From Synechococcus sp. NB0720_010 (GTDB taxonomy: Bacteria; Cyanobacteriota; Cyanobacteriia; PCC-6307; Cyanobiaceae), in contig NZ_CP090898.1 of assembly GCF_023078835.1 (NCBI RefSeq), positions 1,428,045 through 1,492,044 of the forward strand: a DNA stretch of 64,000 nt, written 5' to 3'. The notes beneath the pieces are model-generated. The model was given only the letters and a program-made list of their open reading frames with translations, did not search any database and was not told the DNA's origin. The stretch's first letter is position 1. Each line of letters begins with the position of its first letter. This document shows positions 37,504 to 46,691 of the stretch, piece by piece. Both the position numbers and the translations under genes were made by a program.

Positions 37504-38658
37504 GTGATCACCCCTGAACCCGGAGAACTGCAAGATCTGGTGCGCCAATGGCACCAGCAGGCGCAGCCGTGGACGCCGGCAGGTGCAGGTACGAGGCTGC
37601 ATTGGGGAGCAGCACTGGAGCAACCGCAAACCCTGAGCACAGCCAAGCTCAATCGGCTAGTGCATCACTCCAGGGGCGACTTCACCGTGACCGTGGAAGC
37701 CGGCCTGTCCTTGATCGAACTCCAGGCGGCTCTGGCGGAAGCCAAGCAATGGCTGGCGGTGGACTGGCCCTGGGGCAGTGGGGCTGGCGGGGCCCAGAGC
37801 GGAACGATCGGAGGCCTGATCGCCCGCGGCATGGCCGGGGGATTCAGGCAGCGCTATCTGGGGATCCGCGATCAAGTGATCGGCCTGGAGGTGATGCGGG
37901 CTGATGGAACCCAGGCCAGGGCCGGAGGCCAAGTGGTGAAAAACGTGGCCGGCTACGACCTGATGCGACTGTTCTGCGGCAGCTGGGGAAGCCTGGGACT
38001 GATCACTCAAGTCACCCTGCGCACCTTCCCCCAACAGCCCCATCGCGCTGGACTGCTGTTCACCGGGGAGCTGAAAGCGCTGGAATCCATGCGTCAGGCC
38101 TGCCTACGGGCGGACCTGATGCCCCAACGCCTGGATTGGTCGACGACAGAAGGGGTGCCCTGCCTGCTGCTTGGGCTCGTCAGCATCAGCCAAAGCGCTG
38201 TGGATGCACAACTGCAGGAGCTGAGGAGCTACGCCCAGACACTCGGCCTGGAGGCGAACGGACTCAATGCCGATGAGCTCCAGGAGCAGGAGGCCCAAGG
38301 GCGTCATGCAGGAGCTGAACTCGACAAGGAGCGCTGGTTGATGCGCATCGGACTTACCCCCGCTCAAGCCCACGCCTTGATGGGCAAAGCCTGCTTGCAC
38401 GGCATCCGACTCAACATGGCCGCCGGGAGCGGCCAAGGCCTGGGCTGGGCCGCTCCTGAGGATCTACCCGCCCACCGCGTCAGCAGCCTGAGCGAACGCT
38501 GCCGATCGCTGGGCGGTGAGCTGACGCTCCTGCAGCAGCCGAGCCGAAGCGGCCTGACGAGCGGGCCCGAACATGCGAACCACAGCTTGGTTGCCGCCAT
38601 TAAGCGAGAGTTCGATCCGCTGCAACAGCTCGCTCGAGGGCGCCTACCCGGCCTCTGA
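37504..38658 (+). CDS. glcE: FAD-binding glycolate dehydrogenase subunit GlcE
   Basis: A 384-residue FAD protein of the PCMH/VAO family. It has PAGAGTRLHWG and the pyrophosphate loop SGAGGAQSGTIGGLIARG near residues 93-110, then GGQVVKNVAGYDLMRLFCGSWG near 140-160, typical of GlcE. It would pair with GlcF to oxidise glycolate. A GTG at 37504 is the apparent start; only 14 bases separate it from the divergent kinase ATG, so the two promoters must lie inside the opposite genes. The last 15 bases overlap the convergent epimerase-like gene. Confidence 0.82.
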   Translation: MITPEPGELQDLVRQWHQQAQPWTPAGAGTRLHWGAALEQPQTLSTAKLNRLVHHSRGDFTVTVEAGLSLIELQAALAEAKQWLAVDWPWGSGAGGAQSGTIGGLIARGMAGGFRQRYLGIRDQVIGLEVMRADGTQARAGGQVVKNVAGYDLMRLFCGSWGSLGLITQVTLRTFPQQPHRAGLLFTGELKALESMRQACLRADLMPQRLDWSTTEGVPCLLLGLVSISQSAVDAQLQELRSYAQTLGLEANGLNADELQEQEAQGRHAGAELDKERWLMRIGLTPAQAHALMGKACLHGIRLNMAAGSGQGLGWAAPEDLPAHRVSSLSERCRSLGGELTLLQQPSRSGLTSGPEHANHSLVAAIKREFDPLQQLARGRLPGL

Positions 38659-39486
38659 GCAGACGTAACAGCAACGCAGCTGCATGGCCTGTCCAGGCTC
38701 CAGCTCCAGCCGGCGATCACCCGTTACCAGGGAACCGCGTGGGGCAGTCCAGGGCTCGAGGCAAACCATGGAGCGAGGGGGTTCGGTCCAAACCACCGCC
38801 AGATCAAGCGGGGCGGTCAGCTCGAGGCTGATGACCTGCCCCGATCCAGCATCGACGAGACGCACCGAATCGCCCGTTTGATCAGCAAGGAGATCCACGC
38901 CCTCAGGCAGCTGAGCCAGCTGATCGGCCGTTGAAGCCGGAGCCATCTGGTGATGATCGAGGCAGCGCTCGGGCAACCCCTCCAACGTTGCAGCCTGGAG
39001 CGAACTGACGGCGAAGTAGGGGTGCAGGCCGAGCGAAAACGGCATCACACCAGAGCTTTCAGGTCCATGTTCAACCGTGGCCAAAATCTCCAATGCCGAC
39101 GGTTCCAGCCTGTAGTCCAGGCTTAAACGAAACGAGAAGGGAAACGCAGCAAGGGTTTGTGAATTGGACTCCAAGACCAAACGAAGTCCAGCCACATCGC
39201 GCAACTCCTCGAGTTGCCACGGCAGATCCCTCGCAAAGCCGTGCTGAGGAAGCATGTAGCTCCCTTCCGGGAGATTCCCGCAGATTGGGAACAACACGGG
39301 AATGCCACCCCGAACACTCTTGGCTGGATCAGCAAAGCGATCGGCATCGAAATACAGACGCTCTTGGCCACCACAGACCCAACCGGTGACGAGCCCACCC
39401 CGCTCGGGGACAACCCGGAGCTGATCACCGTTGGCCGCCGCGAGCAACCAATGCGGGTACGGCCCATCAACAGCTTGTAACCCCAT
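38644..39486 (-). CDS. Aldose 1-epimerase / glucose-6-phosphate 1-epimerase-like protein
   Basis: A 280-residue beta-sandwich protein of the GalM superfamily. SVRGGIPVLFPICGNL near residues 73-88 and LPQHGFARDLPW, with its catalytic-type His, near 93-104 are characteristic. SLGLHPYFAV near 155 supplies a second His and ENWT-like residues follow (LEPWTAPRG). It likely interconverts alpha and beta forms of a hexose or hexose phosphate. ATG 39486 gives the natural N-terminus; a longer start would overlap the upstream gene. It is 11 bases after the GT2 gene in the same direction. Confidence 0.82.
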   Translation of the reverse strand: MGLQAVDGPYPHWLLAAANGDQLRVVPERGGLVTGWVCGGQERLYFDADRFADPAKSVRGGIPVLFPICGNLPEGSYMLPQHGFARDLPWQLEELRDVAGLRLVLESNSQTLAAFPFSFRLSLDYRLEPSALEILATVEHGPESSGVMPFSLGLHPYFAVSSLQAATLEGLPERCLDHHQMAPASTADQLAQLPEGVDLLADQTGDSVRLVDAGSGQVISLELTAPLDLAVVWTEPPRSMVCLEPWTAPRGSLVTGDRRLELEPGQAMQLRCCYVCSEAG

Positions 39487-39497
39487 GGTCTCGAGCG

Positions 39498-40208
39498 TCA
39501 GCGTGCCCAGAGGTTGTACTTGAGAATGCACCAAACGGCACGGACTCCGTCCTTCCAGCCAATTTTCTTGCCTTCGTCGTAGGTGCGGCCGTAATAGGAG
39601 ATGCCGACCTCATAGATGCGGCAGCGACGTTTCGCCACCTTGGCCGTAATTTCCGGCTCAAAGCCAAACCGCTTCTCTCGAATCGGTATCGACTGAATAA
39701 TCTCAGTCCGGAATGCCTTATAGCAGGTCTCCATATCTGTGAGATTTAGATCCGTCAACATGTTGCTCATCAACGTCAAAAAACCATTGCCAATCCGGTG
39801 CCAGAAATAGACAACACGATGTGGAGCGGCACCCTGGAAGCGACTCCCAAACACCACATCTGCCTTGCCCTCAACAATCGGCCCAATCACAAGTGGATAT
39901 TCGTTGGGGTCATATTCGAGGTCGGCATCTTGCACGATGCAAATCTGACCAACTGCTGCGGCAAAACCAGTAGCAAGCGCCGCCCCTTTCCCCTTGTTGC
40001 GCTCATGAAGCAGCACAGTGAGATCAGGGGCGCTCAAGCCCTTCAAAAGCTCACGGGTGCCATCGCTGGAGCCGTCGTCAACAACGATGAGCTGCTTGGA
40101 GGCAACCGGGGCCTGGCGGACCCGTTCGATCAAATCGAGGATCGTTCCGGCCTCGTTGAAACAGGGAATGACAACCGAAAGCAAGGGACGCGTGCTCTCG
40201 GTTTGCAT
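39498..40208 (-). CDS. Dolichyl-phosphate-mannose-synthase-like GT2
   Basis: A 236-residue family 2 glycosyltransferase without membrane helices. It has LSVVIPCFNEAGTI, VVDDGSSDGTRELL, and CIVQDADLEYDPNEYP, the DAD metal motif, plus FGSRFQGAAPHRVVYFWHRIGN, as in DPM1-like synthases. These make polyprenyl-phosphate sugars for transfer on the outer face of the membrane. The GtrA protein just upstream fits: GtrA proteins flip such lipid-linked sugars. ATG 40208 is preferred to a GTG two codons upstream. Confidence 0.87.
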   Translation of the reverse strand: MQTESTRPLLSVVIPCFNEAGTILDLIERVRQAPVASKQLIVVDDGSSDGTRELLKGLSAPDLTVLLHERNKGKGAALATGFAAAVGQICIVQDADLEYDPNEYPLVIGPIVEGKADVVFGSRFQGAAPHRVVYFWHRIGNGFLTLMSNMLTDLNLTDMETCYKAFRTEIIQSIPIREKRFGFEPEITAKVAKRRCRIYEVGISYYGRTYDEGKKIGWKDGVRAVWCILKYNLWAR

Positions 40209-40251
40209 TGCCACGATGCTCCAGCTCTGTTCGATCTACTTCAGCACAGGC

Positions 40252-40626
40252 TCACCGGGGGGCCTGGCGGAACACCACTAGCTTTTGAGCCGTGTAGGAC
40301 AACGTCGCAAGCACTGGAATCAACAGCAAGGCCGCCAAATTCCTGGAAAGGCCCCAACCGGCGAGCAGGCTGATGCCCGCCCAATTGCCCCACCAGAGGC
40401 CCAAAGCCATCAGCGCATAGGCAAGGGCCGAACGTTTCTGCAGGCGCTCCACCCGAAACACGCGCTTGCCGTACAGCACAAAGCCCAAGGCCACGTTCAG
40501 AAGCTGACTCAGGAACGTGGCCAAACCCGTGCCCAACACCAACAGCAGACCCTGGAGCACCAAATTGGTGGCCAGCACGTTCAGGGCGCCGTAACCCAGA
40601 AAACGCCGCTTCCGTCCTGATCCCAT
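40252..40626 (-). CDS. GtrA-family membrane protein
   Basis: A 124-residue protein with four predicted membrane helices: GYGALNVLATNLVLQGLLLV, LNVALGFVLYGKRVF, MALGLWWGNWAGISLLAG, and LLLIPVLATLSYTAQK. The pattern and the conserved NF-x-x-x-K-like end (YTAQKLVVFR) are those of GtrA, a flippase for bactoprenol-linked sugars. ATG 40626 is used since it starts just past the hydrolase stop (40632) and avoids overlap. With the downstream DPM-like GT2 it forms a plausible sugar-lipid module. Confidence 0.8.
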   Translation of the reverse strand: MGSGRKRRFLGYGALNVLATNLVLQGLLLVLGTGLATFLSQLLNVALGFVLYGKRVFRVERLQKRSALAYALMALGLWWGNWAGISLLAGWGLSRNLAALLLIPVLATLSYTAQKLVVFRQAPR

Positions 40627-40631
40627 AAAGG

Positions 40632-41498
40632 CTAGGGGAGTTGGTCCAGCCACTCCAGCAGAGCGGCATTCACCTGGTCCGGCACCTCGTCGTGGGGACA
40701 ATGACCGGCTTGGAGCACCACTTCAGTGGTTTTCGCAGGCGCGTGACGCTGAAAGGCTCCGCGACGGCCTGCTGCGTTGATCCAGGGGTCGCGAATGCCC
40801 CAGAGCAACAGCAGCGGTGACTGCAGCTCGGCAAACAGATCATCGAGGGGCTGGCCCCGGGGAATGTCAAAGACCGTGCGGAACACCCCGAATGCTCCGG
40901 GATCCCTCGATGGAGCCAAGATCGATTCCACCAGCGCGTCATCGACGTTGGTGCGATCGATGTAGACCTGATTGAGGGTGCGCCGCACATTGCCCGGACG
41001 GCGCATGTTTTCAAACAACAGGCGCTGCAGGATCGGGCTCTTGAGCAACGCCGATCCGACCGTCCGGCGGGTGATGGCACCCCAGCCTTTGGGCTCGCCC
41101 TGTTCATCAGAGAACGGTCCAGCGGCATTCAGAAGGGCCACCCCCGCACTGTCTGAACCCAACGCCGCCCCTGCTGCCAGGGCGGCGTAACCCCCCAGGG
41201 AGTTGCCAACGATCACCGTGGGGCGGCCGATGCGCTCCCTGACATAGCTCACCAACTGATCGCGCCAGAGGGCGCCGCCATAACTGGGGCCGGCGGGCTT
41301 GGCACTGCGGCCAAACCCCAGCAGATCCAAGGCGTGGACCTCGTAGTGCTGCTGCAGCGCCGGGATGTTGAAGCGCCAGTGGTCGGTGGAGGCGCCAAAG
41401 CCATGCACCAACAGCACGGCAGGGCGGTCAGCGGGGCTCGTGCCCTGCTGCAGGCAATGGATGGGAAACCCCTGAAACTGCCAGGTGCTCGTGGTCAC
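40632..41498 (-). CDS. Alpha/beta hydrolase
   Basis: A 288-residue alpha/beta-hydrolase with the oxyanion motif HGFGASTDHW near residue 33 and the nucleophile elbow GNSLGGY near 98. LLLWGIRDPW near 235 carries the Asp, and GHCPHDEVP near 267 the His, completing the triad. Cyanobacteria and plastids have many such proteins, some acting on chlorophyll derivatives; the substrate cannot be read here. GTG at 41498 is the likely start. It leads a leftward run through GtrA to the epimerase-like gene. Confidence 0.82.
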   Translation of the reverse strand: MTTSTWQFQGFPIHCLQQGTSPADRPAVLLVHGFGASTDHWRFNIPALQQHYEVHALDLLGFGRSAKPAGPSYGGALWRDQLVSYVRERIGRPTVIVGNSLGGYAALAAGAALGSDSAGVALLNAAGPFSDEQGEPKGWGAITRRTVGSALLKSPILQRLLFENMRRPGNVRRTLNQVYIDRTNVDDALVESILAPSRDPGAFGVFRTVFDIPRGQPLDDLFAELQSPLLLLWGIRDPWINAAGRRGAFQRHAPAKTTEVVLQAGHCPHDEVPDQVNAALLEWLDQLP

Positions 41499-41554
41499 AG
41501 GGGCCTACTGCTGAAGGGCGATGCTAGGGAGGACCACTGCCCTGGGGGCGCCTG

Positions 41555-41839
41555 GTGATCACCGACTGGCTGCTGACGAGCTGGAGTCTCTGGCTTCCGG
41601 GCACGGCGCTTTGGGCCTTGAGTGCCTACATCCCCCTCAGTGGCCGACTGCTGCACGAAGACGACCCAGCAGGAATAGCCAGCCTCAAGTTGGGGGGTTG
41701 TCTGGCCCTGGCCCTGGGGATGGGCTTCGGCATCAACCTGGGCTTGGGCTTCAGCCTGGGCCCCAGCTGGGGCTCAAGCCTCGGCCTGGTCACAGCGCTC
41801 TATGCCCTGTTTTGGGGCGTGATCGCCCGCCAGGACTAA
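41555..41839 (+). CDS. Small glycine-rich membrane protein, unknown
   Basis: A 94-residue protein that I do not recognise. It has a first hydrophobic segment (WLPGTALWALSAYIPLSG), then a long Gly/Leu-rich stretch in which LG recurs every few residues (LALGMGFGINLGLGFSLG), and a third segment (SLGLVTALYALFWGVIA). Three membrane helices are plausible. The start GTG 41555 lies 56 bases from the divergent hydrolase gene. Its stop overlaps the convergent RNA-binding gene by four bases. Codon use matches the surrounding core genes, so it is probably a real gene. Confidence 0.6.
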   Translation: MITDWLLTSWSLWLPGTALWALSAYIPLSGRLLHEDDPAGIASLKLGGCLALALGMGFGINLGLGFSLGPSWGSSLGLVTALYALFWGVIARQD

Positions 41840-42297
41840 TCGCCCTGGTAGCTGCTGCGGCGACGGCGGGTCCGGCCTTCACCAAAGGAATCGTTCTGAC
41901 TGCCATAGCTGCGGTCTTCCCAGCCCTGGGCACCGGATGGACGATCACCCCGAGGTTCAGGTGCGCGGTTGGGTTCATAACCACCACCGCCGGAATAACC
42001 CCCGCCACCGCCATAGCCACCGCGACGGGGGGCACCACCACCGCCGCCTCCGGGAGAACGGGGTTCGGCCTTGTTGATGCGCAGGGGGCGGCCCATCAGT
42101 TCAGCCCCTTGCAGGGCGTCGATCGCCCGGTCTTCGCTGTCGGGATCGACGAGTTCGACAAAGGCGAACCCACGCTTGCGGCCGGTATCGCGCTCTAGGG
42201 GAAGGGCGCAATTGGCGACTTCACCAAAGGGGGCAAACAACTCGGCGACGTCCTCTTGCTCTGCGCGAAAAGGAAGGTTGCCAACAAAGATGCTCAC
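41836..42297 (-). CDS. RNA-binding protein with RRM and glycine-rich tail
   Basis: A 153-residue protein. Residues 1-80 form one RNA-recognition motif: RNP2 is IFVGNLPF and RNP1 is KRGFAFVEL. The C-terminus is glycine- and arginine-rich (GGGYGGGGGYS, RTRRRRSSYQ), as in cyanobacterial Rbp proteins that rise in the cold and bind mRNA. It lies downstream of argH in the same direction with a 75-base gap, so it may have its own promoter. Confidence 0.92.
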   Translation of the reverse strand: MSIFVGNLPFRAEQEDVAELFAPFGEVANCALPLERDTGRKRGFAFVELVDPDSEDRAIDALQGAELMGRPLRINKAEPRSPGGGGGGAPRRGGYGGGGGYSGGGGYEPNRAPEPRGDRPSGAQGWEDRSYGSQNDSFGEGRTRRRRSSYQGD

Positions 42298-42372
42298 AGG
42301 CCGTCTGGGCCGATTCGGCGTTGATTCAGCCCCAGAACCCTAGACCGGCTGGAGCAATTTGAACGGCTGCCC

Positions 42373-43767
42373 TTAATCCAGCAGCCGCTCTTTGGCCCGC
42401 TCCAGTTGCAGCCGGACCTGCTCAAACGCCGTCCCCCCTTCACTGCGGCGGGCGGCGACCACCTGGCGGGGATGAATGGCCTCAAAGATGTCGGCCTCAA
42501 AGGCTGAATGGAGCTGGTGCCAACGCTCCAGCGGCAGCTCACGCAAAAGGATCCCCTCCTGCAGGCAGGTTTTGACGAGGCCGCCAACCAATTGATAAGC
42601 CTCCCGAAAGGGAACGCCTTTGCCGACGAGATAGTCCGCCACATCCGTGGCGTTGGAGAAGTCACTCTCCACAGCCTGCTCCAAACGCTGGGGACGAAAC
42701 TCCAAACCCTCTTCAAACAGAATCGCCATCGCCTCCAGGCAGGCCAGGGTGGTGGCCACGGCGTCAAACAGGGCCTCTTTGTCCTCCTGGAAATCCTTGT
42801 TGTATGCCAGGGGAAGACCCTTAATCATCACCAGCAACCCCTGCAGGTGACCGAACACGCGACCGCATTTGCCCCGGACCAATTCGGGGACATCGGGGTT
42901 TTTCTTCTGGGGCATCAGGCTGCTGCCCGTGGCGCAGCGATCGGTAAGGCTGACGAAGCGAAACTCCTCGCTGGCCCAAAAGATCACCTCCTCGCTGAGG
43001 CGACTCAGGTGCACCATCACCAGGCTGGCGGCCGCACTGAACTCGACCGCGAAATCGCGGTCGCTGACGGCGTCGAGGCTGTTGGCATAGACGTCGTCAA
43101 AACCCAGGGCGGCGGCCGTGTGACGCCGATCAATCGGCACTGGCGTGCCCGCTAGAGCAGCGGCACCGAGGGGGCAGATGTTGACCCGCTTGCGCAGGTC
43201 CTTCAAACGAGCGCGGTCCCGCTCCGCCATCTCCACATAGGCCAGTAGGTGATGGGCCAGGCAGATCGGCTGGGCCCGCTGCAGGTGGGTGTAACCGGGG
43301 ATCATCACCTCCACGTGGGCTTCGGCCTGGGCCAGCAACGCCTGCTCAAAACGCACTAAGGCTCCATCGATGGCATCGATCTGACCCCTCAGCCACAGGC
43401 GCAAATCCGTGCCGACCTGGTCATTGCGGGAGCGACCGGTATGGAGCTTTTTGCCCAGGGGCCCCAAGATCGCGATCAACCTTCGCTCCACGGCGAAGTG
43501 CACGTCCTCATCCTCGAGGCCAGGGTTGAACTGGCCTGCGGCCGCCTCTGCGCGCACCTGCTCGAGACCAGCGACCAGCTGCTCAGCCTCCTCGGCCGTG
43601 ATCACTCCGGTGCTGCCCAGCATCCGGGCATGGGCAACGGATCCATCCAGGTCCTGCTGCAGCAGGTTGATGTCAAAACCGATCGACGCGTTGAATCGCT
43701 CAATCGCTGGATGCAGACCTTGCTCAAAACGCTGACTCCAGGTGGAGGAAGAGGAATCAACGGCCAT
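42373..43767 (-). CDS. argH: Argininosuccinate lyase
   Basis: A 464-residue member of the aspartase/fumarase superfamily. It cleaves argininosuccinate to arginine and fumarate, the last step of arginine synthesis. [12 protein letters not shown] near residue 108, [13 protein letters not shown] near 160, and the superfamily signature [12 protein letters not shown] near 280 with the catalytic Ser are all present. It starts 24 bases after the phosphatase gene in the same direction and belongs to the DUF502-nusB-ftsY-PP2C-argH run. Confidence 0.96.
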   Translation of the reverse strand: MAVDSSSSTWSQRFEQGLHPAIERFNASIGFDINLLQQDLDGSVAHARMLGSTGVITAEEAEQLVAGLEQVRAEAAAGQFNPGLEDEDVHFAVERRLIAILGPLGKKLHTGRSRNDQVGTDLRLWLRGQIDAIDGALVRFEQALLAQAEAHVEVMIPGYTHLQRAQPICLAHHLLAYVEMAERDRARLKDLRKRVNICPLGAAALAGTPVPIDRRHTAAALGFDDVYANSLDAVSDRDFAVEFSAAASLVMVHLSRLSEEVIFWASEEFRFVSLTDRCATGSSLMPQKKNPDVPELVRGKCGRVFGHLQGLLVMIKGLPLAYNKDFQEDKEALFDAVATTLACLEAMAILFEEGLEFRPQRLEQAVESDFSNATDVADYLVGKGVPFREAYQLVGGLVKTCLQEGILLRELPLERWHQLHSAFEADIFEAIHPRQVVAARRSEGGTAFEQVRLQLERAKERLLD

Positions 43768-43791
43768 CGGGCCCGGACGTGCTGCTGAATC

Positions 43792-45192
43792 TCAGCTTGG
43801 CAGGCGACTACTCACACTCGGCAGCGTCACCTCTTCGCGCACCTTCAGCACCACCATCGAGGCATCGTCATCGAGGGGGCGATCCGCTCCAACAAAGCGA
43901 TCCAGGCGCGCGAACAGCTGATCCAGGATTCCTTGGGCCCCACCGCCGGAGCGGCAAGCCGTTTGCAGAGCCTGGACCAGACGCTCCTCATCGAAGCGCT
44001 CGCCATTGAGGCCGGAGGCTTCCGTGACGCCGTCGGTGTAGCAGAGCAAGACATCGCCTGGCTCCAGCACGATCTGCTCGCAGCCGTACTCCGCCTCGCT
44101 CTGCAGGCCGATCAACAGACCCGGTGCATCCAGGCGTTCGACCGTGTGGCGAATCCGCCGCCAGATCAAGGGCGGATTGTGGGCGGCGTTGGCGTAGCGC
44201 AGCAGCCGCGTGCGGGGATCGAAGTCGGAATAGAAGAGCGTGACAAAGCGATGGGACTGGGCCAGGTCCTCCTGGGCCAATTGGTTCAGGTCGTGGAGGA
44301 TCTGATCAGGGGGCAAGCCGCTGGAGACCTCAGCCCGGAGCATGCCCCGCAGCAGCGTCATCAACAGGCCCGCGGGGACCCCCTTGCCCATCACATCGCC
44401 AATCACCAGGGCCCAACGCCCCTGCTCCCGCTGGCGGCCTATCAGCTGGGGCCGGGTGGGAATGAAATCGAAATAATCGCCACCCACTTCAAAGGCCGGC
44501 CGGCAGCGCGCGGCCAATTCCACCCCCTCAATCACGGGGCAGTGGTCCGGCAGCAACTGGGCCTGGATTTCACCGCCGGTGGAGAGCTGGCGATCGAGCC
44601 GCTCATGGCGCCGGGCCTCCTGCAACAACTGATCCCCCTCCACCGCGACCCCGGCGAGATCCGCCACGAGTTGGACATGGCGGCGGTGACTCTCGCTCCA
44701 GCTCAGGCCCGCCTTGGACCCGAAGACATACAGGCGGCCGCGAACACGACTGCGGGCGGCCAGGGAGGTGGCGACCAAGGGGCGATCCCCCAACTGCCGG
44801 CGCACCAGAGCATCCAGCAGTTGAGCCACCGCCTCATCGCCGGAGGCCTGCTGCAGCTGCTCATCCGAAAGCGTTGCCAACTGCCGCAGCAACTCGGGGT
44901 GACTGCCGTGGAGCTGCTCGCGCCAGAGCCGGCCATCGGGGTGGAAGACCACCAGCACCGCCCCTTCCGCCTCCACCAAGCGCGTCGCCACGAGGGGGAC
45001 CAACTCCAGGAAGCGCTCCAGGTTGGTGAAGCTGCGCAGGGCAAAGGCCAAGGACGCCAGCAATTCCTGATTGCGGCGCTGCTCCTTGCCCAGGCTGTCC
45101 AGCAGTTGACGCAGTGAAGCGACGGCGGATGCCGGCTTCAGGGAGCCCACTCCGCCGGGATGAGAGTGATAGGCAGGCGGCAAGTTGCTCAC
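43792..45192 (-). CDS. PP2C/SpoIIE-type serine phosphatase with GAF-like domain
   Basis: A 466-residue regulator. Residues 20-190 look like a GAF-type sensor (LRSFTNLERFLELVPLVA). Residues 215-450 form a SpoIIE/RsbU phosphatase: FEVGGDYFDFI, IGDVMGKGVPAGLLM, RYANAAHNPPL, CYTDGVTEA, and DDASMVVLKV supply the Asp residues for Mn. It would dephosphorylate an anti-sigma antagonist or another partner; none is encoded nearby. GTG 45192 start, 21 bases after ftsY. Confidence 0.87.
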   Translation of the reverse strand: MSNLPPAYHSHPGGVGSLKPASAVASLRQLLDSLGKEQRRNQELLASLAFALRSFTNLERFLELVPLVATRLVEAEGAVLVVFHPDGRLWREQLHGSHPELLRQLATLSDEQLQQASGDEAVAQLLDALVRRQLGDRPLVATSLAARSRVRGRLYVFGSKAGLSWSESHRRHVQLVADLAGVAVEGDQLLQEARRHERLDRQLSTGGEIQAQLLPDHCPVIEGVELAARCRPAFEVGGDYFDFIPTRPQLIGRQREQGRWALVIGDVMGKGVPAGLLMTLLRGMLRAEVSSGLPPDQILHDLNQLAQEDLAQSHRFVTLFYSDFDPRTRLLRYANAAHNPPLIWRRIRHTVERLDAPGLLIGLQSEAEYGCEQIVLEPGDVLLCYTDGVTEASGLNGERFDEERLVQALQTACRSGGGAQGILDQLFARLDRFVGADRPLDDDASMVVLKVREEVTLPSVSSRLPS

Positions 45193-45213
45193 TTGCGCGC
45201 AAGATAGCCGCGT

Positions 45214-46683
45214 TTATTTGGCCAGCAGTGCCTCGACGAACTCGAAGCTGTTGAAGGGCCTCAAATCACGGATCCCTTCGCCCGCACCGATAAAGCGGAT
45301 CGGTAAACCCGCTTCGGAGGAAACCGCCAAAGCGACACCGCCGCGCGAACTTCCATCGAGCTTGGTCAGCACGACACCGGTGAGACCGGCGGCCTGGGCG
45401 AAGGCCATGGCTTGCTTCAAACCGTTCTGGCCCTGGCTGGCATCGAGCACGAGCAGGGACTGAACCTCAGCATCCGGGGCCAGCTTGTCGACGATCCGGC
45501 GCACCTTGGTGAGCTCCTCCATCAGGTTGTGCTTGGTCTGCAGGCGACCGGCGGTGTCCACCAGCACCAGATCGGTGCCCTTGGCCTGAGCCGCACCGAT
45601 CGCGTCGTAGACCACCGCCGCAGGATCAGCATTCGCGGAAGGGTTGGAGACCACCGTGACGCCGCTGCGCTCACCCCACACCTGAACCTGTTGCACTGCC
45701 GCGGCCCGGAAGGTGTCAGCAGCAGCAATCAGGCAGCTGTAGCCACTGCGGATCGCCAGATTGGCGAGCTTGCCCAGGGTGGTGGTTTTACCGACCCCAT
45801 TCACGCCGACCATCAGCCAAACGTTTAGGCGACCCCGCTCTGGGGCAAGCAACGCAGTGCCGCTGGCCTTGATGGGGTGATCGAGCAGACCCTTCAGCTG
45901 GTCTTTGAGGAAGCGAATGCCCTCCTCGGGCTCGACGACTTCCTCGTTGAGGCGCTTACGAAGGGCCTCCAGGACCTGGTCAGTGGCTTGCACCCCGACA
46001 TCCGCGCGGAGCAACAACGATTCGAGGTCGTCGAGGACCTCTGGGGTCAGCGGGTCGTCACCGAGGGTATCGAGCAACTGGGTGACGAAGCCCTGGCGGG
46101 TCTTCTCCATGCCCCGGCGCAGGCGCCCCAGCCAGTCGATTTCCTCGAGGGAAATGTCTGAGAGCTGGCGGCCCTGGGCGGCCAACACCTCGGCCGACCA
46201 GGTGAAGTCCTCATCGAAGTCCCCCAGGCTCGGGGCTGCTTCATCGGTCGCCGCTGGAGTCGGTTCGACAGGAGCGGGCGGGGTCTCGATGGCCCGGTCC
46301 AGCTGCTCCTGCTGACGCTGGGCCCGCTGGGCTGCTGCCTGCTCCAGCAAGGACAAGCCTGTAGCAGGCTCGGGAGTCTGGACGGCCTGAACGGGATCGG
46401 GAGTCGAGACCGGTGTGGTCTCCGCCGGGGGTGTTGGTTCGGGTTGTGGCTCAGCAGCAGCAGCGGCGGCTTCTTGCTTCTGCGCTTCTTGCTGGGCCTT
46501 AAGGCGGGCATAGGCCTGGCGCGCCCAATCGAGAGCGTCCTGATCGATGTCTGAGGGCTCCGCAGCTGCAGGAGTGGGAGCTACCGGGGCCTCGTCCTGG
46601 GCAGGTGGCTCAGCGGCCTGTTCCGGCTGGGGATCCTGGGGGTCCTGAGGGGACGCGCTGCGATTGAACCAGTCGTAAACCAT
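45214..46683 (-). CDS. ftsY: Signal recognition particle receptor FtsY
   Basis: A 489-residue SRP receptor GTPase that docks ribosome-SRP complexes at the membrane. The first 160 residues are an acidic, Gln/Pro/Ala-rich A domain (for example QQEAQKQEAAAA). The N domain follows, then the G domain with GVNGVGKTTTLGKL, DTAGRLQTKHNLM, and TKLDGSSRGG. The C-terminal GEGIRDLRPF is typical. It begins nine bases after nusB, same direction. Confidence 0.95.
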   Translation of the reverse strand: MVYDWFNRSASPQDPQDPQPEQAAEPPAQDEAPVAPTPAAAEPSDIDQDALDWARQAYARLKAQQEAQKQEAAAAAAEPQPEPTPPAETTPVSTPDPVQAVQTPEPATGLSLLEQAAAQRAQRQQEQLDRAIETPPAPVEPTPAATDEAAPSLGDFDEDFTWSAEVLAAQGRQLSDISLEEIDWLGRLRRGMEKTRQGFVTQLLDTLGDDPLTPEVLDDLESLLLRADVGVQATDQVLEALRKRLNEEVVEPEEGIRFLKDQLKGLLDHPIKASGTALLAPERGRLNVWLMVGVNGVGKTTTLGKLANLAIRSGYSCLIAAADTFRAAAVQQVQVWGERSGVTVVSNPSANADPAAVVYDAIGAAQAKGTDLVLVDTAGRLQTKHNLMEELTKVRRIVDKLAPDAEVQSLLVLDASQGQNGLKQAMAFAQAAGLTGVVLTKLDGSSRGGVALAVSSEAGLPIRFIGAGEGIRDLRPFNSFEFVEALLAK

Positions 46684-46691
46684 GCCGTCTC

